Positions 1 through 6,037 of a stretch of DNA of 8,157 nucleotides are shown piece after piece; the stretch's first letter is position 1, and each line of letters begins with the position of its first letter. The stretch comes from Bacteroidales bacterium (GTDB lineage Bacteria > Bacteroidota > Bacteroidia > Bacteroidales > Paludibacteraceae). The notes under the pieces were generated by a model that saw only the letters and a list, made by a program, of their open reading frames with translations, made no database searches and was not told the origin of the DNA. The position numbers and the translations under genes are program-made. The stretch covers positions 1 through 8,157 of the forward strand of contig CAAGDU010000168.1 in assembly GCA_900768725.1 (NCBI GenBank), read 5' to 3'.

Positions 1-552
1 ATAGGGGTCTTTGTCCAAATCGCTCTGGCTCACCTCGCCCACGCTGCCGAGCACATGCGCCGCAGCGTTGTAGGTGTAGTCGCGCAGGGTGCGTTTGCGA
101 ATCTGCACACCCGGGAAGCGGAAGAGCGACTCTTGCAGCGTGGCGACATCTTCCTTCTTCAATTGGCTCAAGAACACCTGCGGCGTGTAACTCGAATAGC
201 CGCGGTTCTTCTTGCGGTTCTTGATATCGGCAATGCGGCTGTCGAACTCCTCGCGGTCTATCGCCAAGGTGCGGCAGAAAGCGGTGGTGTCGAACTGCTT
301 GCCCATCTCGCGCATAATCATCGTTACCTCATAGATGGGCTGGTTGAAGACCAACAACTCGCCGTTGCGGTCGTAGATTAAGCCGCGGGAGGGGTAGATA
401 GTCTGGCGCACCAAGGCGTTGCTGTCTGCCTTATCGCCACTGGTAGAATCGATGATTTGCAGGAAAAACAAGCGTATGATATACACCAACACTATACCAA
501 CGGCTATTCCGCTGATAACATACCGCCGCTTATAGTTGTTGTCGTTAATCAT
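1..552 (-). CDS. mrdA: Penicillin-binding protein 2, class B transpeptidase (N-terminal part, cut by window edge)
   Basis: The reading frame starts at ATG 552-550 and stays open for 184 codons to base 1, so the protein is cut by the window edge. It begins MINDNNYKRRYV and has one membrane segment at about residues 11-32. The segment RQTIYPSRGLIYDRNGELL (about residues 49-67) is the conserved start of the PBP dimerisation domain in class B PBPs. The rest of the visible part (to DLDKDPY) fits the N-terminal non-catalytic domain, including the AAHVLGSVGEV stretch. The catalytic SxxK transpeptidase domain would lie beyond base 1. PBP2 cross-links peptidoglycan during side-wall elongation with RodA and MreBCD. 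Its place after mreB, mreC and mreD supports PBP2 rather than PBP3/FtsI. The 240-base gap to mreD is filled with repeats and has no recognisable promoter, so I infer transcription from mreB. Confidence 0.9.
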   Translation of the reverse strand, partial: MINDNNYKRRYVISGIAVGIVLVYIIRLFFLQIIDSTSGDKADSNALVRQTIYPSRGLIYDRNGELLVFNQPIYEVTMIMREMGKQFDTTAFCRTLAIDREEFDSRIADIKNRKKNRGYSSYTPQVFLSQLKKEDVATLQESLFRFPGVQIRKRTLRDYTYNAAAHVLGSVGEVSQSDLDKDPY

Positions 553-792
553 ACCTATTGGATGAAGGATAAAGGATGAAAGATGAAGGACTGATTAGAT
601 TTGATTGTTTTATGCGTGGTTTAATTTCGTTTATTCTTTATTTTTCCTTTTGCGGCTTGATGCCGATTGTACCTTCCCGCCCCCATACCCCCTCCCCTCC
701 TTTCAGGAGAGGCGGGGGAGTTAAAGTTACTTTCGTCTGTGAAGTTTCAGGAATCAATACTATTAAGTCTTTTATCCTGTGTCCTTAATCCT
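553..792. repeat. Composite heptamer repeat between mreD and PBP2 (copy A)
   Basis: This 240-base gap has an array of 7-base words at 560-594 (GGATGAA, GGATAAA, GGATGAA, AGATGAA, GGACTGA). An inverted array lies at 766-800 (AGTCTTT, TATCCTG, TGTCCTT, AATCCTT, TATCTTT) and runs over the mreD stop codon at 793-795. Between them are an AT-rich stretch (about 595-665) and a GC-rich imperfect hairpin (688-718). After these comes a core at 721-765 that closely resembles the loop of the repeat upstream of mreD. I see no promoter or gene in the gap; short open frames here are built of repeat sequence. Confidence 0.75.
688..718. repeat. GC-rich imperfect hairpin inside copy A
   Basis: CTCCT at 697-701 pairs with AGGAG at 705-709 around a 3-base loop. 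The outer C-rich and G-rich flanks (688-695 and 711-718) extend the stem with two mismatches. The base composition and the following GGGGGAGTTAAAGTTAC resemble the left arm and core of the palindrome between mreB and mreC, so this is probably a related half-element nested in the heptamer repeat. It could fold in the mreD-PBP2 transcript. No T-run follows it, so I do not call it a terminator. Confidence 0.55.
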
Positions 793-1290
793 TTATCTTT
801 TCTCTCGTATCCAAGCATAGCCCAGTATCAGTGCCAGACTGACAATGCTGCTGACTAGGGTGGTGAGGAGGGTATACCACCATAGTTGGAATGTCCATGC
901 CGTCAGGAAGAAGACCATCAGATGGTGCGCCACCACCAGCAACGAGGCATATTTGAGGAACGGCGCAATACCTATCGTCTGCATGCTAATGACATCGGTC
1001 AGTCGCTCGGTGTCGTTCACCCACAGCGGGATGAGATGGCGTCGCGCATACATCAGCATGATACACGCCGCGGCATGCACGCCCAGCGAGTTGCAGAACA
1101 CATCCATCAGCAGTCCCGCCGCCAGCCCTATCAGCATGTCTGCCCATCGAGGGAGTGTGATGGGCATGGTCAGCAGCGGCAGGATATAGATGAAGGGATG
1201 GCATACGCCGCCCAACTGCAACCGGTTAATCAGCAGCACCTGCAGCACCATTGCTACCAGCCATTGTCCTATTTGTCGTAACCAAAGCAT
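793..1290 (-). CDS. mreD: Rod shape-determining protein MreD
   Basis: This is a 165-residue, strongly hydrophobic protein with about five predicted membrane segments, as expected for MreD, the inner-membrane partner of MreC and MreB in the elongation complex. The central segment GLLMDVFCNSLGVHAA (about residues 58-73) fits the conserved MreD pattern of a glycine-rich helix ending in a D-[VF]-F motif. The family diverges fast, so the assignment rests on hydrophobicity, length, this motif and its place between mreC and PBP2. ATG at 1290-1288 is the natural start; it lies 8 bases past the end of a heptamer repeat. The last codons and the TAA stop lie in or next to another heptamer array: the protein ends WIREKR and the stop falls inside the word AATCCTT/TATCTTT array, so the native C-terminus may have been trimmed or changed by the repeat. 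Confidence 0.88.
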   Translation of the reverse strand: MLWLRQIGQWLVAMVLQVLLINRLQLGGVCHPFIYILPLLTMPITLPRWADMLIGLAAGLLMDVFCNSLGVHAAACIMLMYARRHLIPLWVNDTERLTDVISMQTIGIAPFLKYASLLVVAHHLMVFFLTAWTFQLWWYTLLTTLVSSIVSLALILGYAWIREKR

Positions 1291-1298
1291 GTTTTGTT

Positions 1299-1406
1299 AG
1301 GATGAAGGATGAAAGATAAAGGATGAAAGACTTATTACCTTTGTCTATGAGTTTTCAGAGTCAAAACTATTTCGTCTTTTATCCTGCGTCCTTTATCCTT
1401 AGTCCT
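1299..1406. repeat. Heptamer inverted repeat between mreC and mreD (copy B)
   Basis: The left arm at 1299-1331 is built of GGATGAA-type 7-base words. The right arm at 1374-1406 is its reverse complement at 25 of 33 positions by my hand alignment. A 42-base core (1332-1373) separates them. Many mismatches are transitions that would still pair as G-U in RNA, so a long hairpin could form in the mreC-mreD message. The right arm overlaps the final 27 bases of mreC, including the stop codon at 1379-1381. The core resembles bases 721-765 of copy A closely. Confidence 0.8.
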
Positions 1407-2176
1407 TGTATTTCTTCCATGTCTTCATTGTCAATCATCTCAATATAGCGGAGGCGGCGGAAGTCGGTCGCCAGCCGCACGCGCACGGTGTAGTACGAAG
1501 CGCCCTCGTCTAATCGGCAGTCCTCCACCACGCCCACGGGTATGCCAGCAGGGAAACTGGTGCTCAAGCCGCTGGTTACTATCGTGTCGCCAATGTTCAC
1601 CTCAAGGTGCGTTGCCACATCCGCCAACTCCGCAAAGCGCGTGTCGCGTCCGTCCCATTGCAGGGTGCCGATATAGTCGTTTTTGAGGAAGCGGCAACTC
1701 AGATGGGTCTCTATGTTGATAATCGGCAGCACCACGGCGTAGTGCTTGCCGACGGTCGCCACGATGCCTACCGCCCCTTCCTCATTGCGTACACCCATAC
1801 CCTCGTACACGCCATCTTCCTCTCCGCGGTTGATAGTCAGGTAGTTGCGCATACCGTTCATCGTCATCTGCACCACCTTCCCCTCGCGATACACCACCTG
1901 CTCCCTGTCCACTGTCCACTGCCCGCTATTCTCCAACCGGCTCCTCAGCGCCGCGTTCTCGGCTGCCAAACGCTCGTTCACGCCTTTCAGTCCGAAATAG
2001 CCCGTTACCTCCGACACCATCTCATACTGCCATGCCACCAGCCTGTTGGCGGTGCTCAGCGCGCTGCTGCGCGGGTAGGCGTTGCTCCACACCACCAGCA
2101 AAAACGCGGCAACTTCCAGCAGGATAAACAGCAGGAAGTTGCCATAGCGCAGTATGAATTTCAGCAGTGCTTGCAT
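1379..2176 (-). CDS. mreC: Rod shape-determining protein MreC
   Basis: With the ATG at 2176-2174 the protein has 265 residues: a short cytoplasmic start, one membrane helix (about 8-30, FILRYGNFLLFILLEVAAFLLVV), a short coiled-coil-like stretch (about 60-83, GVNERLAAENAALRSRLE), and a beta-rich periplasmic domain. The domain has MreC-like signatures NYLTINRGEEDGVYEGMGV and GDTIVTSGLSTSFPAGIPVG. MreC scaffolds the elongation complex and contacts PBP2. The frame can be extended upstream to a GTG at 2200, but those codons lie in a palindromic repeat and add MGPILLFL before the typical N-terminus, so I prefer the ATG. Two oddities: residues 85-91 (GQWTVDR) are encoded by a perfect 7-base repeat, and the last eight residues (GLRIKDAG) and the stop are encoded by the arm of copy B. 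Confidence 0.93.
   Translation of the reverse strand: MQALLKFILRYGNFLLFILLEVAAFLLVVWSNAYPRSSALSTANRLVAWQYEMVSEVTGYFGLKGVNERLAAENAALRSRLENSGQWTVDREQVVYREGKVVQMTMNGMRNYLTINRGEEDGVYEGMGVRNEEGAVGIVATVGKHYAVVLPIINIETHLSCRFLKNDYIGTLQWDGRDTRFAELADVATHLEVNIGDTIVTSGLSTSFPAGIPVGVVEDCRLDEGASYYTVRVRLATDFRRLRYIEMIDNEDMEEIQGLRIKDAG
1903..1924. repeat. Heptamer repeat inside the mreC coding sequence
   Basis: On the minus strand this reads as CAGTGGA-type words repeated with 7-base spacing and encodes GQWTVDR at residues 85-91 of MreC. It lies at the junction between the coiled coil and the beta domain, a place likely to tolerate insertions. It shares the nine bases GGGCAGTGG with the array upstream of the phosphatase-family gene (4403-4437, plus strand). 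Seven is not a multiple of three, so each word is read in a different codon phase. Confidence 0.6.
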
Positions 2177-2192
2177 AAGGAACAAAAGGATG

Positions 2193-2297
2193 GGACCCAC
2201 CCCAACCCTCCCTACGAAGGGAGGGAGTAGGAGAATTACCTTCGATATAGATTCTAATTTTACTCCCTCCCTTTGTAGGGAGGGACGGGGTGGGTCC
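2193..2297. repeat. Nested GC-rich palindrome between mreB and mreC (copy C)
   Basis: Arms of 37 bases at 2193-2229 and 2261-2297 are reverse complements at 34 of 37 positions. A 31-base AT-richer core (2230-2260) separates them. Each arm is itself a hairpin: CCCTCCCT and AGGGAGGG flank a 4-base loop (ACGA on the left). RNA could fold either into one long stem or into two short hairpins. The element fills most of the 132-base gap, starting 11 bases after the mreB stop codon. It could reduce read-through or protect the mreB 3' end, making MreB more abundant than MreC, MreD and PBP2; that is inference. No T-run follows, so a classic intrinsic terminator is not supported. Its form suggests a REP-like or MITE-like element. 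Confidence 0.85.
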
Positions 2298-2308
2298 TAT
2301 GGGTCTTT

Positions 2309-3328
2309 TTATCGAATCAGGAATCCGAAGTTGTTGACATTCTTCAGTGCGATGCCGGTGCCTCGTGCTACGGAAAGCAGTGGCTCGTCTGCCACGTGGA
2401 AAGGAATGGTTATCTTATCCGTCAGTCGCTTCGCCAGTCCGCGCAGCAATGCGCCGCCGCCGGCGAGGTAGATACCCTTGTTCACGATGTCCGCGTACAA
2501 CTCAGGCGGCGTAGCCTCCAGCGCTTGCAGCACGGCGCTCTCTATCTTCGAGATACTCTTCTCCAAGCAGTGCGCCACCTCTTGATAACTTACCGGCACC
2601 GACATAGGCAATGCCGTTACCTTGTTCGGACCCACCACGATATAATCCTCCGGCGCGTCCTCCAACTCCGGCAGCGCAGCGCCCACGTTTATCTTGATAC
2701 GCTCCGCCGTCGGCTCGTCTATCTTGAGGTTGTGCATACGACTCATGTACTCGATGATGTCTTGGTTGAAGTCATCGCCCGCCACCTTGATGGACTTGTT
2801 CGCCACGATACCGCCCAGCGAGATAACGGCAATCTCCGTCGTACCGCCGCCTATGTCCACTATCATACATCCCTCGGGGCTCTCCACGTCGATACCGATA
2901 CCTATCGCCGCCGCCATCGGCTCGTAGAGCATATACACGTCGCGTCCGCCGGCATGCTCCGAACTGTCGCGCACGGCGCGTATCTCCACCTCCGTGCAGC
3001 CCGACGGGATACCCACCACCATGCGGATACTCGGGGTGAACAGCAGGCTCTGCTTCGGTATCATCTTTATCATACCGCGTATCATCATCTCGCACGCTTG
3101 GAAGTCGGCTATCACACCTTCTTTCAGCGGGCGAATGGTCTTCACCATCATGCCGCCGCGACCTATCATCTGCTGTGCTTTCCTGCCCACGGCGAGGCAT
3201 TTGTTGTCTGCCATGCTGATGGCCACCACCGAAGGCTCGTTCACCACCACCTTGTCGTTGCACATAATCAGCGTGTTCGCAGTACCTAAATCAATCGCAA
3301 TCTCTTGCGTAAACGAAAAAAGTCCCAT
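2309..3328 (-). CDS. mreB: Rod shape-determining protein MreB, actin-like ATPase
   Basis: This 339-residue protein has the full usual length of MreB. It starts MGLFSFTQEIAIDLGTANT, which combines a short hydrophobic N-terminus likely to touch the membrane with the phosphate-1 loop (D13, G15, T16). The phosphate-2 loop is VDIGGGTTEIAV (D158, G160-G162, T163), LYEPMAAAIG gives the expected catalytic glutamate E136, and the adenosine motif is YLAGGGALLRGL (about 287-298). MreB forms antiparallel filaments under the membrane and positions the wall elongation complex. ATG at 3328-3326 begins the conserved N-terminus and lies about 30 bases downstream of the expected transcription start of a good Bacteroidota promoter, so mreB heads a cell-shape operon. 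The 132 bases to mreC are mostly a palindromic repeat. Confidence 0.98.
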   Translation of the reverse strand: MGLFSFTQEIAIDLGTANTLIMCNDKVVVNEPSVVAISMADNKCLAVGRKAQQMIGRGGMMVKTIRPLKEGVIADFQACEMMIRGMIKMIPKQSLLFTPSIRMVVGIPSGCTEVEIRAVRDSSEHAGGRDVYMLYEPMAAAIGIGIDVESPEGCMIVDIGGGTTEIAVISLGGIVANKSIKVAGDDFNQDIIEYMSRMHNLKIDEPTAERIKINVGAALPELEDAPEDYIVVGPNKVTALPMSVPVSYQEVAHCLEKSISKIESAVLQALEATPPELYADIVNKGIYLAGGGALLRGLAKRLTDKITIPFHVADEPLLSVARGTGIALKNVNNFGFLIR

Positions 3329-3366
3329 GTTTTTATTGTAGAATTGAAAAAATCACTTTGAGGGCG

Positions 3367-3397
3367 CAAAGTTACAACTTTTTTCCCATATGTGCAA
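3367..3397 (-). promoter_or_regulatory. Bacteroidota-type promoter for the mreB operon
   Basis: On the minus strand a TTG -33 element (3397-3395) is followed by exactly 20 bases and then TAACTTTG (3374-3367), a full match to the TAnnTTTG -7 consensus of the Bacteroidota primary sigma factor. The next base is C, also common there. Transcription would begin near 3360, leaving a leader of roughly 30 bases before the mreB ATG. This is the only intergenic gap among the minus-strand genes with no repeat array. Confidence 0.85.
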
Positions 3398-3407
3398 GAA
3401 TAATTGT

Positions 3408-3447
3408 AAAAAACTTTCTACCCCCAAGTATACTATCAAAGTGGTAG
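3408..3447 (-). terminator. Possible weak terminator after the phosphatase-family gene
   Basis: On the minus strand CTACC and GGTAG can pair across about 20 bases (3447-3443 with 3422-3418), with two more possible pairs inside. A run of six T (3413-3408) follows four bases later. The stem is short and the loop long, so support is weak. Its position between the stop codon at 3454 and the mreB promoter is right for separating the two transcription units. Confidence 0.22.
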
Positions 3448-3453
3448 TGCCTA

Positions 3454-4395
3454 CTAATAGGCAATGATGGCTTGTACGGGGTAGTGGTCGGAATAGGGGA
3501 CGTGGTCGATGGTGCATCGGAGCGGTCGGAGCGCACGGGAGCAGAGGATATAGTCGATACGTGCGGCAAAGATACCCTTGATGAGGGTGGCACCGTAGCG
3601 TCCCCACGAGGTGCAGAGGAAGGCATCGCGCATGTCGAGCCCGCGTATCTTCCAATAGGTGGAGGAGATGGGGAGGTCGTTGAAATCGCCCACGACGATG
3701 AGAGGATAGGGGGAACTGTCGATGGCTTCGCGCACACACTTCGCTTGCTCCACCCTCGCCTCGTGGGCAACGGAATACTTCTGCTTGAGTTCCTCGAAGT
3801 CGTCCTCTCCGAAGCGGTTGGACTCCAAGTGGTTGGTAATCAGACGGATGGTATCGAATCTTCTAAGTTCTTCGCTATCTGAATGGTGCGGCTCGGAGCC
3901 TGCACCTCCTTGCGTTTTCTCCGACACTACCCGAACCGCCCTGTCGGAGGGTATCACCACATCGCATTGGGAAGAGATGTTGGCGCGGGAGGGGTAGCGG
4001 ATGGTCTGCTTGTGGATAAGCGGGTAGCGCGAGAAGACGACATTGCCGAACTGACGGCGGCTGTTGTACACCGAGAAATCGAAATAGGAATAGGGATACT
4101 TACCACCCAAGGCTCGTTTCAGTTCCTGCAAGGTGAGATACTTCGAGTCTTTGTACACCTCCACCTCCTGCAAGCAGATGATGTCGGCATCTTGCCCGTG
4201 GAGGAGGTAGTTTATCACCTGATTATCAGTCGGTTTGCGGAACATCCCCATGCGATGGGTGTTGTAGGTGAGGACGCGGATAACCCGCGTCCCTTCCTGC
4301 GGAGTCGGCGGTGTGCCGTGCGAACAAAGCGGCAGGAGGACAGCCACAGCGACTAACAAAAGGATGGCGTAGATGATGAATTTGAGACGGCGCAT
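3454..4395 (-). CDS. Endonuclease/exonuclease/phosphatase (EEP) family protein, membrane-anchored
   Basis: This 313-residue protein has one N-terminal membrane segment (about 5-23), then an EEP (DNase I-like) fold facing away from the cytoplasm. Metal and catalytic motifs are present in order: LTYNTH (N45), CLQEVE (E77), TNHLES (H189), GDFND (D237, N239), RIDYILCS (D281), YSDHYPV (D303, H304). The family cleaves phosphodiester or phosphomonoester bonds. The substrate is unknown and may be a nucleic acid, a lipid headgroup or a phosphorylated sugar; I see nothing that decides it. ATG at 4395-4393 directly precedes the charged start and hydrophobic helix. Residues about 152-180 (RAVRVVSEKTQGGAGSEP through RRF) look like an insertion just before the TNHLES strand. 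Their DNA carries two inverted repeats. The active-site residues lie outside it, so activity could remain. The 64-base gap to porX upstream is repeat-filled and has no clear promoter. Confidence 0.88.
   Translation of the reverse strand: MRRLKFIIYAILLLVAVAVLLPLCSHGTPPTPQEGTRVIRVLTYNTHRMGMFRKPTDNQVINYLLHGQDADIICLQEVEVYKDSKYLTLQELKRALGGKYPYSYFDFSVYNSRRQFGNVVFSRYPLIHKQTIRYPSRANISSQCDVVIPSDRAVRVVSEKTQGGAGSEPHHSDSEELRRFDTIRLITNHLESNRFGEDDFEELKQKYSVAHEARVEQAKCVREAIDSSPYPLIVVGDFNDLPISSTYWKIRGLDMRDAFLCTSWGRYGATLIKGIFAARIDYILCSRALRPLRCTIDHVPYSDHYPVQAIIAY
3856..3942. repeat. Palindrome-bearing in-frame insertion in the EEP gene
   Basis: These 87 bases (29 codons) encode a stretch that seems extra compared with the usual EEP fold. 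A near-perfect inverted repeat lies at 3885-3906 (GGTGC, GGCTC, GAGCC, GCACC, with single-base interruptions). A perfect 8-base inverted repeat (CTCCGACA at 3919-3926, TGTCGGAG at 3942-3949) marks its other side. The encoded segment is polar and rich in G, S, E and H, as expected of a surface loop. This resembles in principle the coding-sequence palindromes described in Rickettsia (RPE). The boundaries are inferred from my memory of the family, not from an alignment. Confidence 0.5.
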
Positions 4396-4402
4396 GAAAG
4401 GG

Positions 4403-4464
4403 GTTAGTGGGCAGTGGTTAGTGGTTAGTGGTCAGAGCAAATGCACTCATAATTCATAATTACC
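4403..4464. repeat. Two heptamer arrays between porX and the EEP gene
   Basis: The first array at 4403-4437 reads GTTAGTG, GGCAGTG, GTTAGTG, GTTAGTG, GTCAGAG. The second at 4444-4464 reads CACTCAT, AATTCAT, AATTACC, and its last word contains the porX stop codon (4460-4462). Only six bases separate them. Together they fill almost all of the 64-base gap; the first ends seven bases before the EEP start codon. Confidence 0.75.
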
Positions 4465-6034
4465 CTTTGGGTTCGAGGGTGATGAGGGGGATTATCATCT
4501 CCTCGATGGAGACGCCGCCGTGCTGGAAGGTGTTGCGGTAGTATTGGGCGTAGTAGTTGAAGTTGTTGGGGTAGCCGAAGAAGTCGTTGCCCGTGCAGAA
4601 CATATAACTGCTGCTCACGTTCGGGCATGGGAGCCCCACTTTCTTAGGTTGGTCTATCACCATCACGTTCTTGCTTTGGCAGTTGAGCGCCTTGCCGACC
4701 TTGTATCGGAGATTGGTGTTGGTGTTCTTGTCCGCCAAGATTTGCACGGGGTTCTTCACGCGGACGGTGCCGTGGTCTGTGGTGAGCACGACTTTGTAGC
4801 CCAACTCTGCCATGCGGCGGAAGAGTGCGAAGGTGGGCGAATGGCGGAACCACGAGAGGGTGAGGCTGCGGTACGCCGCTTCGTCGTTCGCCAACTCGCG
4901 CATCATCTTGCTCTCGGTGCGGGAGTGGGAAAGCATGTCTATGAAGTTGATAACCACCACATTAAGTTGCGTCTGCAGCCCCTTCATCTGGGCGATGACG
5001 CGCTCGCAGAAATCGCTCTCATTGATTTTGAAATAGGAGCAGGTGTCGTGGCGGCGGAAACGCGCTATCTGGGTCTTGATGAGTTCTTTCTCGTTGAGGT
5101 TCTTGCCCTCGTCGTCTTCTTCCTCCACCCACAGGTCAGGGTACATCTCCTGTATCTGCAAGGGCATGAGCCCCGAGAAGATGGCGTTACGGGCGTACTG
5201 TGTGGCGGTGGGGAGGATGGAAAGGTATTGGCTCTCTTGGGTTACGGTGAAGCACTCGCTGAGCAAGGGTTGGATGGTCTTCCACTGGTCGTAGCGGAAG
5301 TTGTCGATGACCACAAAGAAGACTTTCTCGCCCTTGTCGAGTATGGGGAAGAGCACGCGCTTGAAGATGTCGGGCGACATGAGGGGACGGGGTGTAGTCT
5401 CTGCTTTTCCGCTGAAAGCGGAAGTCGAAGGGGTTGCGAACCACGCCTCGTAGTTCTTCTGTATGAACTTGGCGAAGGCGGCGTTGGCTTGGGTGCGCTG
5501 CATGTCGAGCATCTCGCGCATGGAGGAGTCCACGTCCTGCAAGTCGAGGTCCCACTTGGTGAGCGTGCGCTCTATCGCCATCCACTCCTCCAAGGTCTGC
5601 GCCGTGTCAATCATGTAGGCTATGTCGCTGAACTCCTGTCGGTAAGACTGGTTGGTGTGCTCGCTGAGGATGTCGTGCCGGTGGATATGCTTCTTCAGAC
5701 ACAGCAGTATCTGACTGGGGTTGACGGGCTTAATGAGGTAGTCGGCAATCTTCTCGCCGATAGCCTGCTCCATGATACGCTCCTCCTCGCTCTTGGTGAT
5801 CATCACCACGGGCAACTCGGGGTGCAGGCGTTTGATTTCCTGCAAGGCTTCCAAGCCCGAGAGACCGGGCATGTTCTCGTCCAAAAAGACGATATCCGGC
5901 GGCTCCTGCCGACAGATGTCAATAGCGTCCTGCCCGTTGGTGGCGGTCAGCACTTCATAGTCTTTGCTGCGAAGATAGATAAGGTAGGGGGTCAAGAGGT
6001 CGATTTCATCGTCCGCCCAAAGGATTCTGTTCAT
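4460..6034 (-). CDS. porX: PorX-like response regulator with PglZ/alkaline-phosphatase-like output domain
   Basis: The protein has 524 residues. An N-terminal CheY-like receiver (about 1-118) has acidic residues D8 and D9, the phosphorylation site D52 (FLDENMPG), T80 and K102 (IKP). A helical linker (about 125-200) joins it to a PglZ-like domain of the alkaline phosphatase superfamily (about 225-520). Likely metal-binding and catalytic parts are VVIDNFRYDQ (D244), SILPTATQYAR (Thr nucleophile region, about 272-282), NFIDMLSH (D366, H370), TTDHG (D420, H421) and QHGGVS (H505). In Porphyromonas gingivalis PorX acts with sensor PorY and sigma factor SigP to control type IX secretion genes, and it hydrolyses oligonucleotides. 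Homologues also occur in Bacteroidota without that system, so the targets here are unknown. ATG at 6034-6032 begins the receiver strand MNRILWADDE. No partner kinase gene lies nearby, and no consensus promoter is visible in the repeat-filled upstream gap, so co-transcription with rluD is likely. Confidence 0.93.
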   Translation of the reverse strand: MNRILWADDEIDLLTPYLIYLRSKDYEVLTATNGQDAIDICRQEPPDIVFLDENMPGLSGLEALQEIKRLHPELPVVMITKSEEERIMEQAIGEKIADYLIKPVNPSQILLCLKKHIHRHDILSEHTNQSYRQEFSDIAYMIDTAQTLEEWMAIERTLTKWDLDLQDVDSSMREMLDMQRTQANAAFAKFIQKNYEAWFATPSTSAFSGKAETTPRPLMSPDIFKRVLFPILDKGEKVFFVVIDNFRYDQWKTIQPLLSECFTVTQESQYLSILPTATQYARNAIFSGLMPLQIQEMYPDLWVEEEDDEGKNLNEKELIKTQIARFRRHDTCSYFKINESDFCERVIAQMKGLQTQLNVVVINFIDMLSHSRTESKMMRELANDEAAYRSLTLSWFRHSPTFALFRRMAELGYKVVLTTDHGTVRVKNPVQILADKNTNTNLRYKVGKALNCQSKNVMVIDQPKKVGLPCPNVSSSYMFCTGNDFFGYPNNFNYYAQYYRNTFQHGGVSIEEMIIPLITLEPKG

Positions 6035-6037
6035 GTA

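Noticed and set aside
576..858. Small open frames in the PBP2-mreD gap
   Set aside because: They are made of heptamer words and the GC-rich hairpin, run into mreD antisense, and show no protein-like features.
2174..2200. GTG at 2200 as the mreC start
   Set aside because: The added eight codons lie partly in the palindromic repeat. The ATG at 2176 gives the usual short N-terminus before the membrane helix.
2193..2297. Intrinsic terminator between mreB and mreC
   Set aside because: The stems are strong but no T-run follows on the minus strand, and mreC-mreD-PBP2 show no promoter of their own, so complete termination here is unlikely.
2396..3289. A 297-codon open frame on the plus strand, opposite mreB
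   Set aside because: The translation is mainly H, R and L with no domain, as typical of an antisense shadow; mreB is unambiguous.
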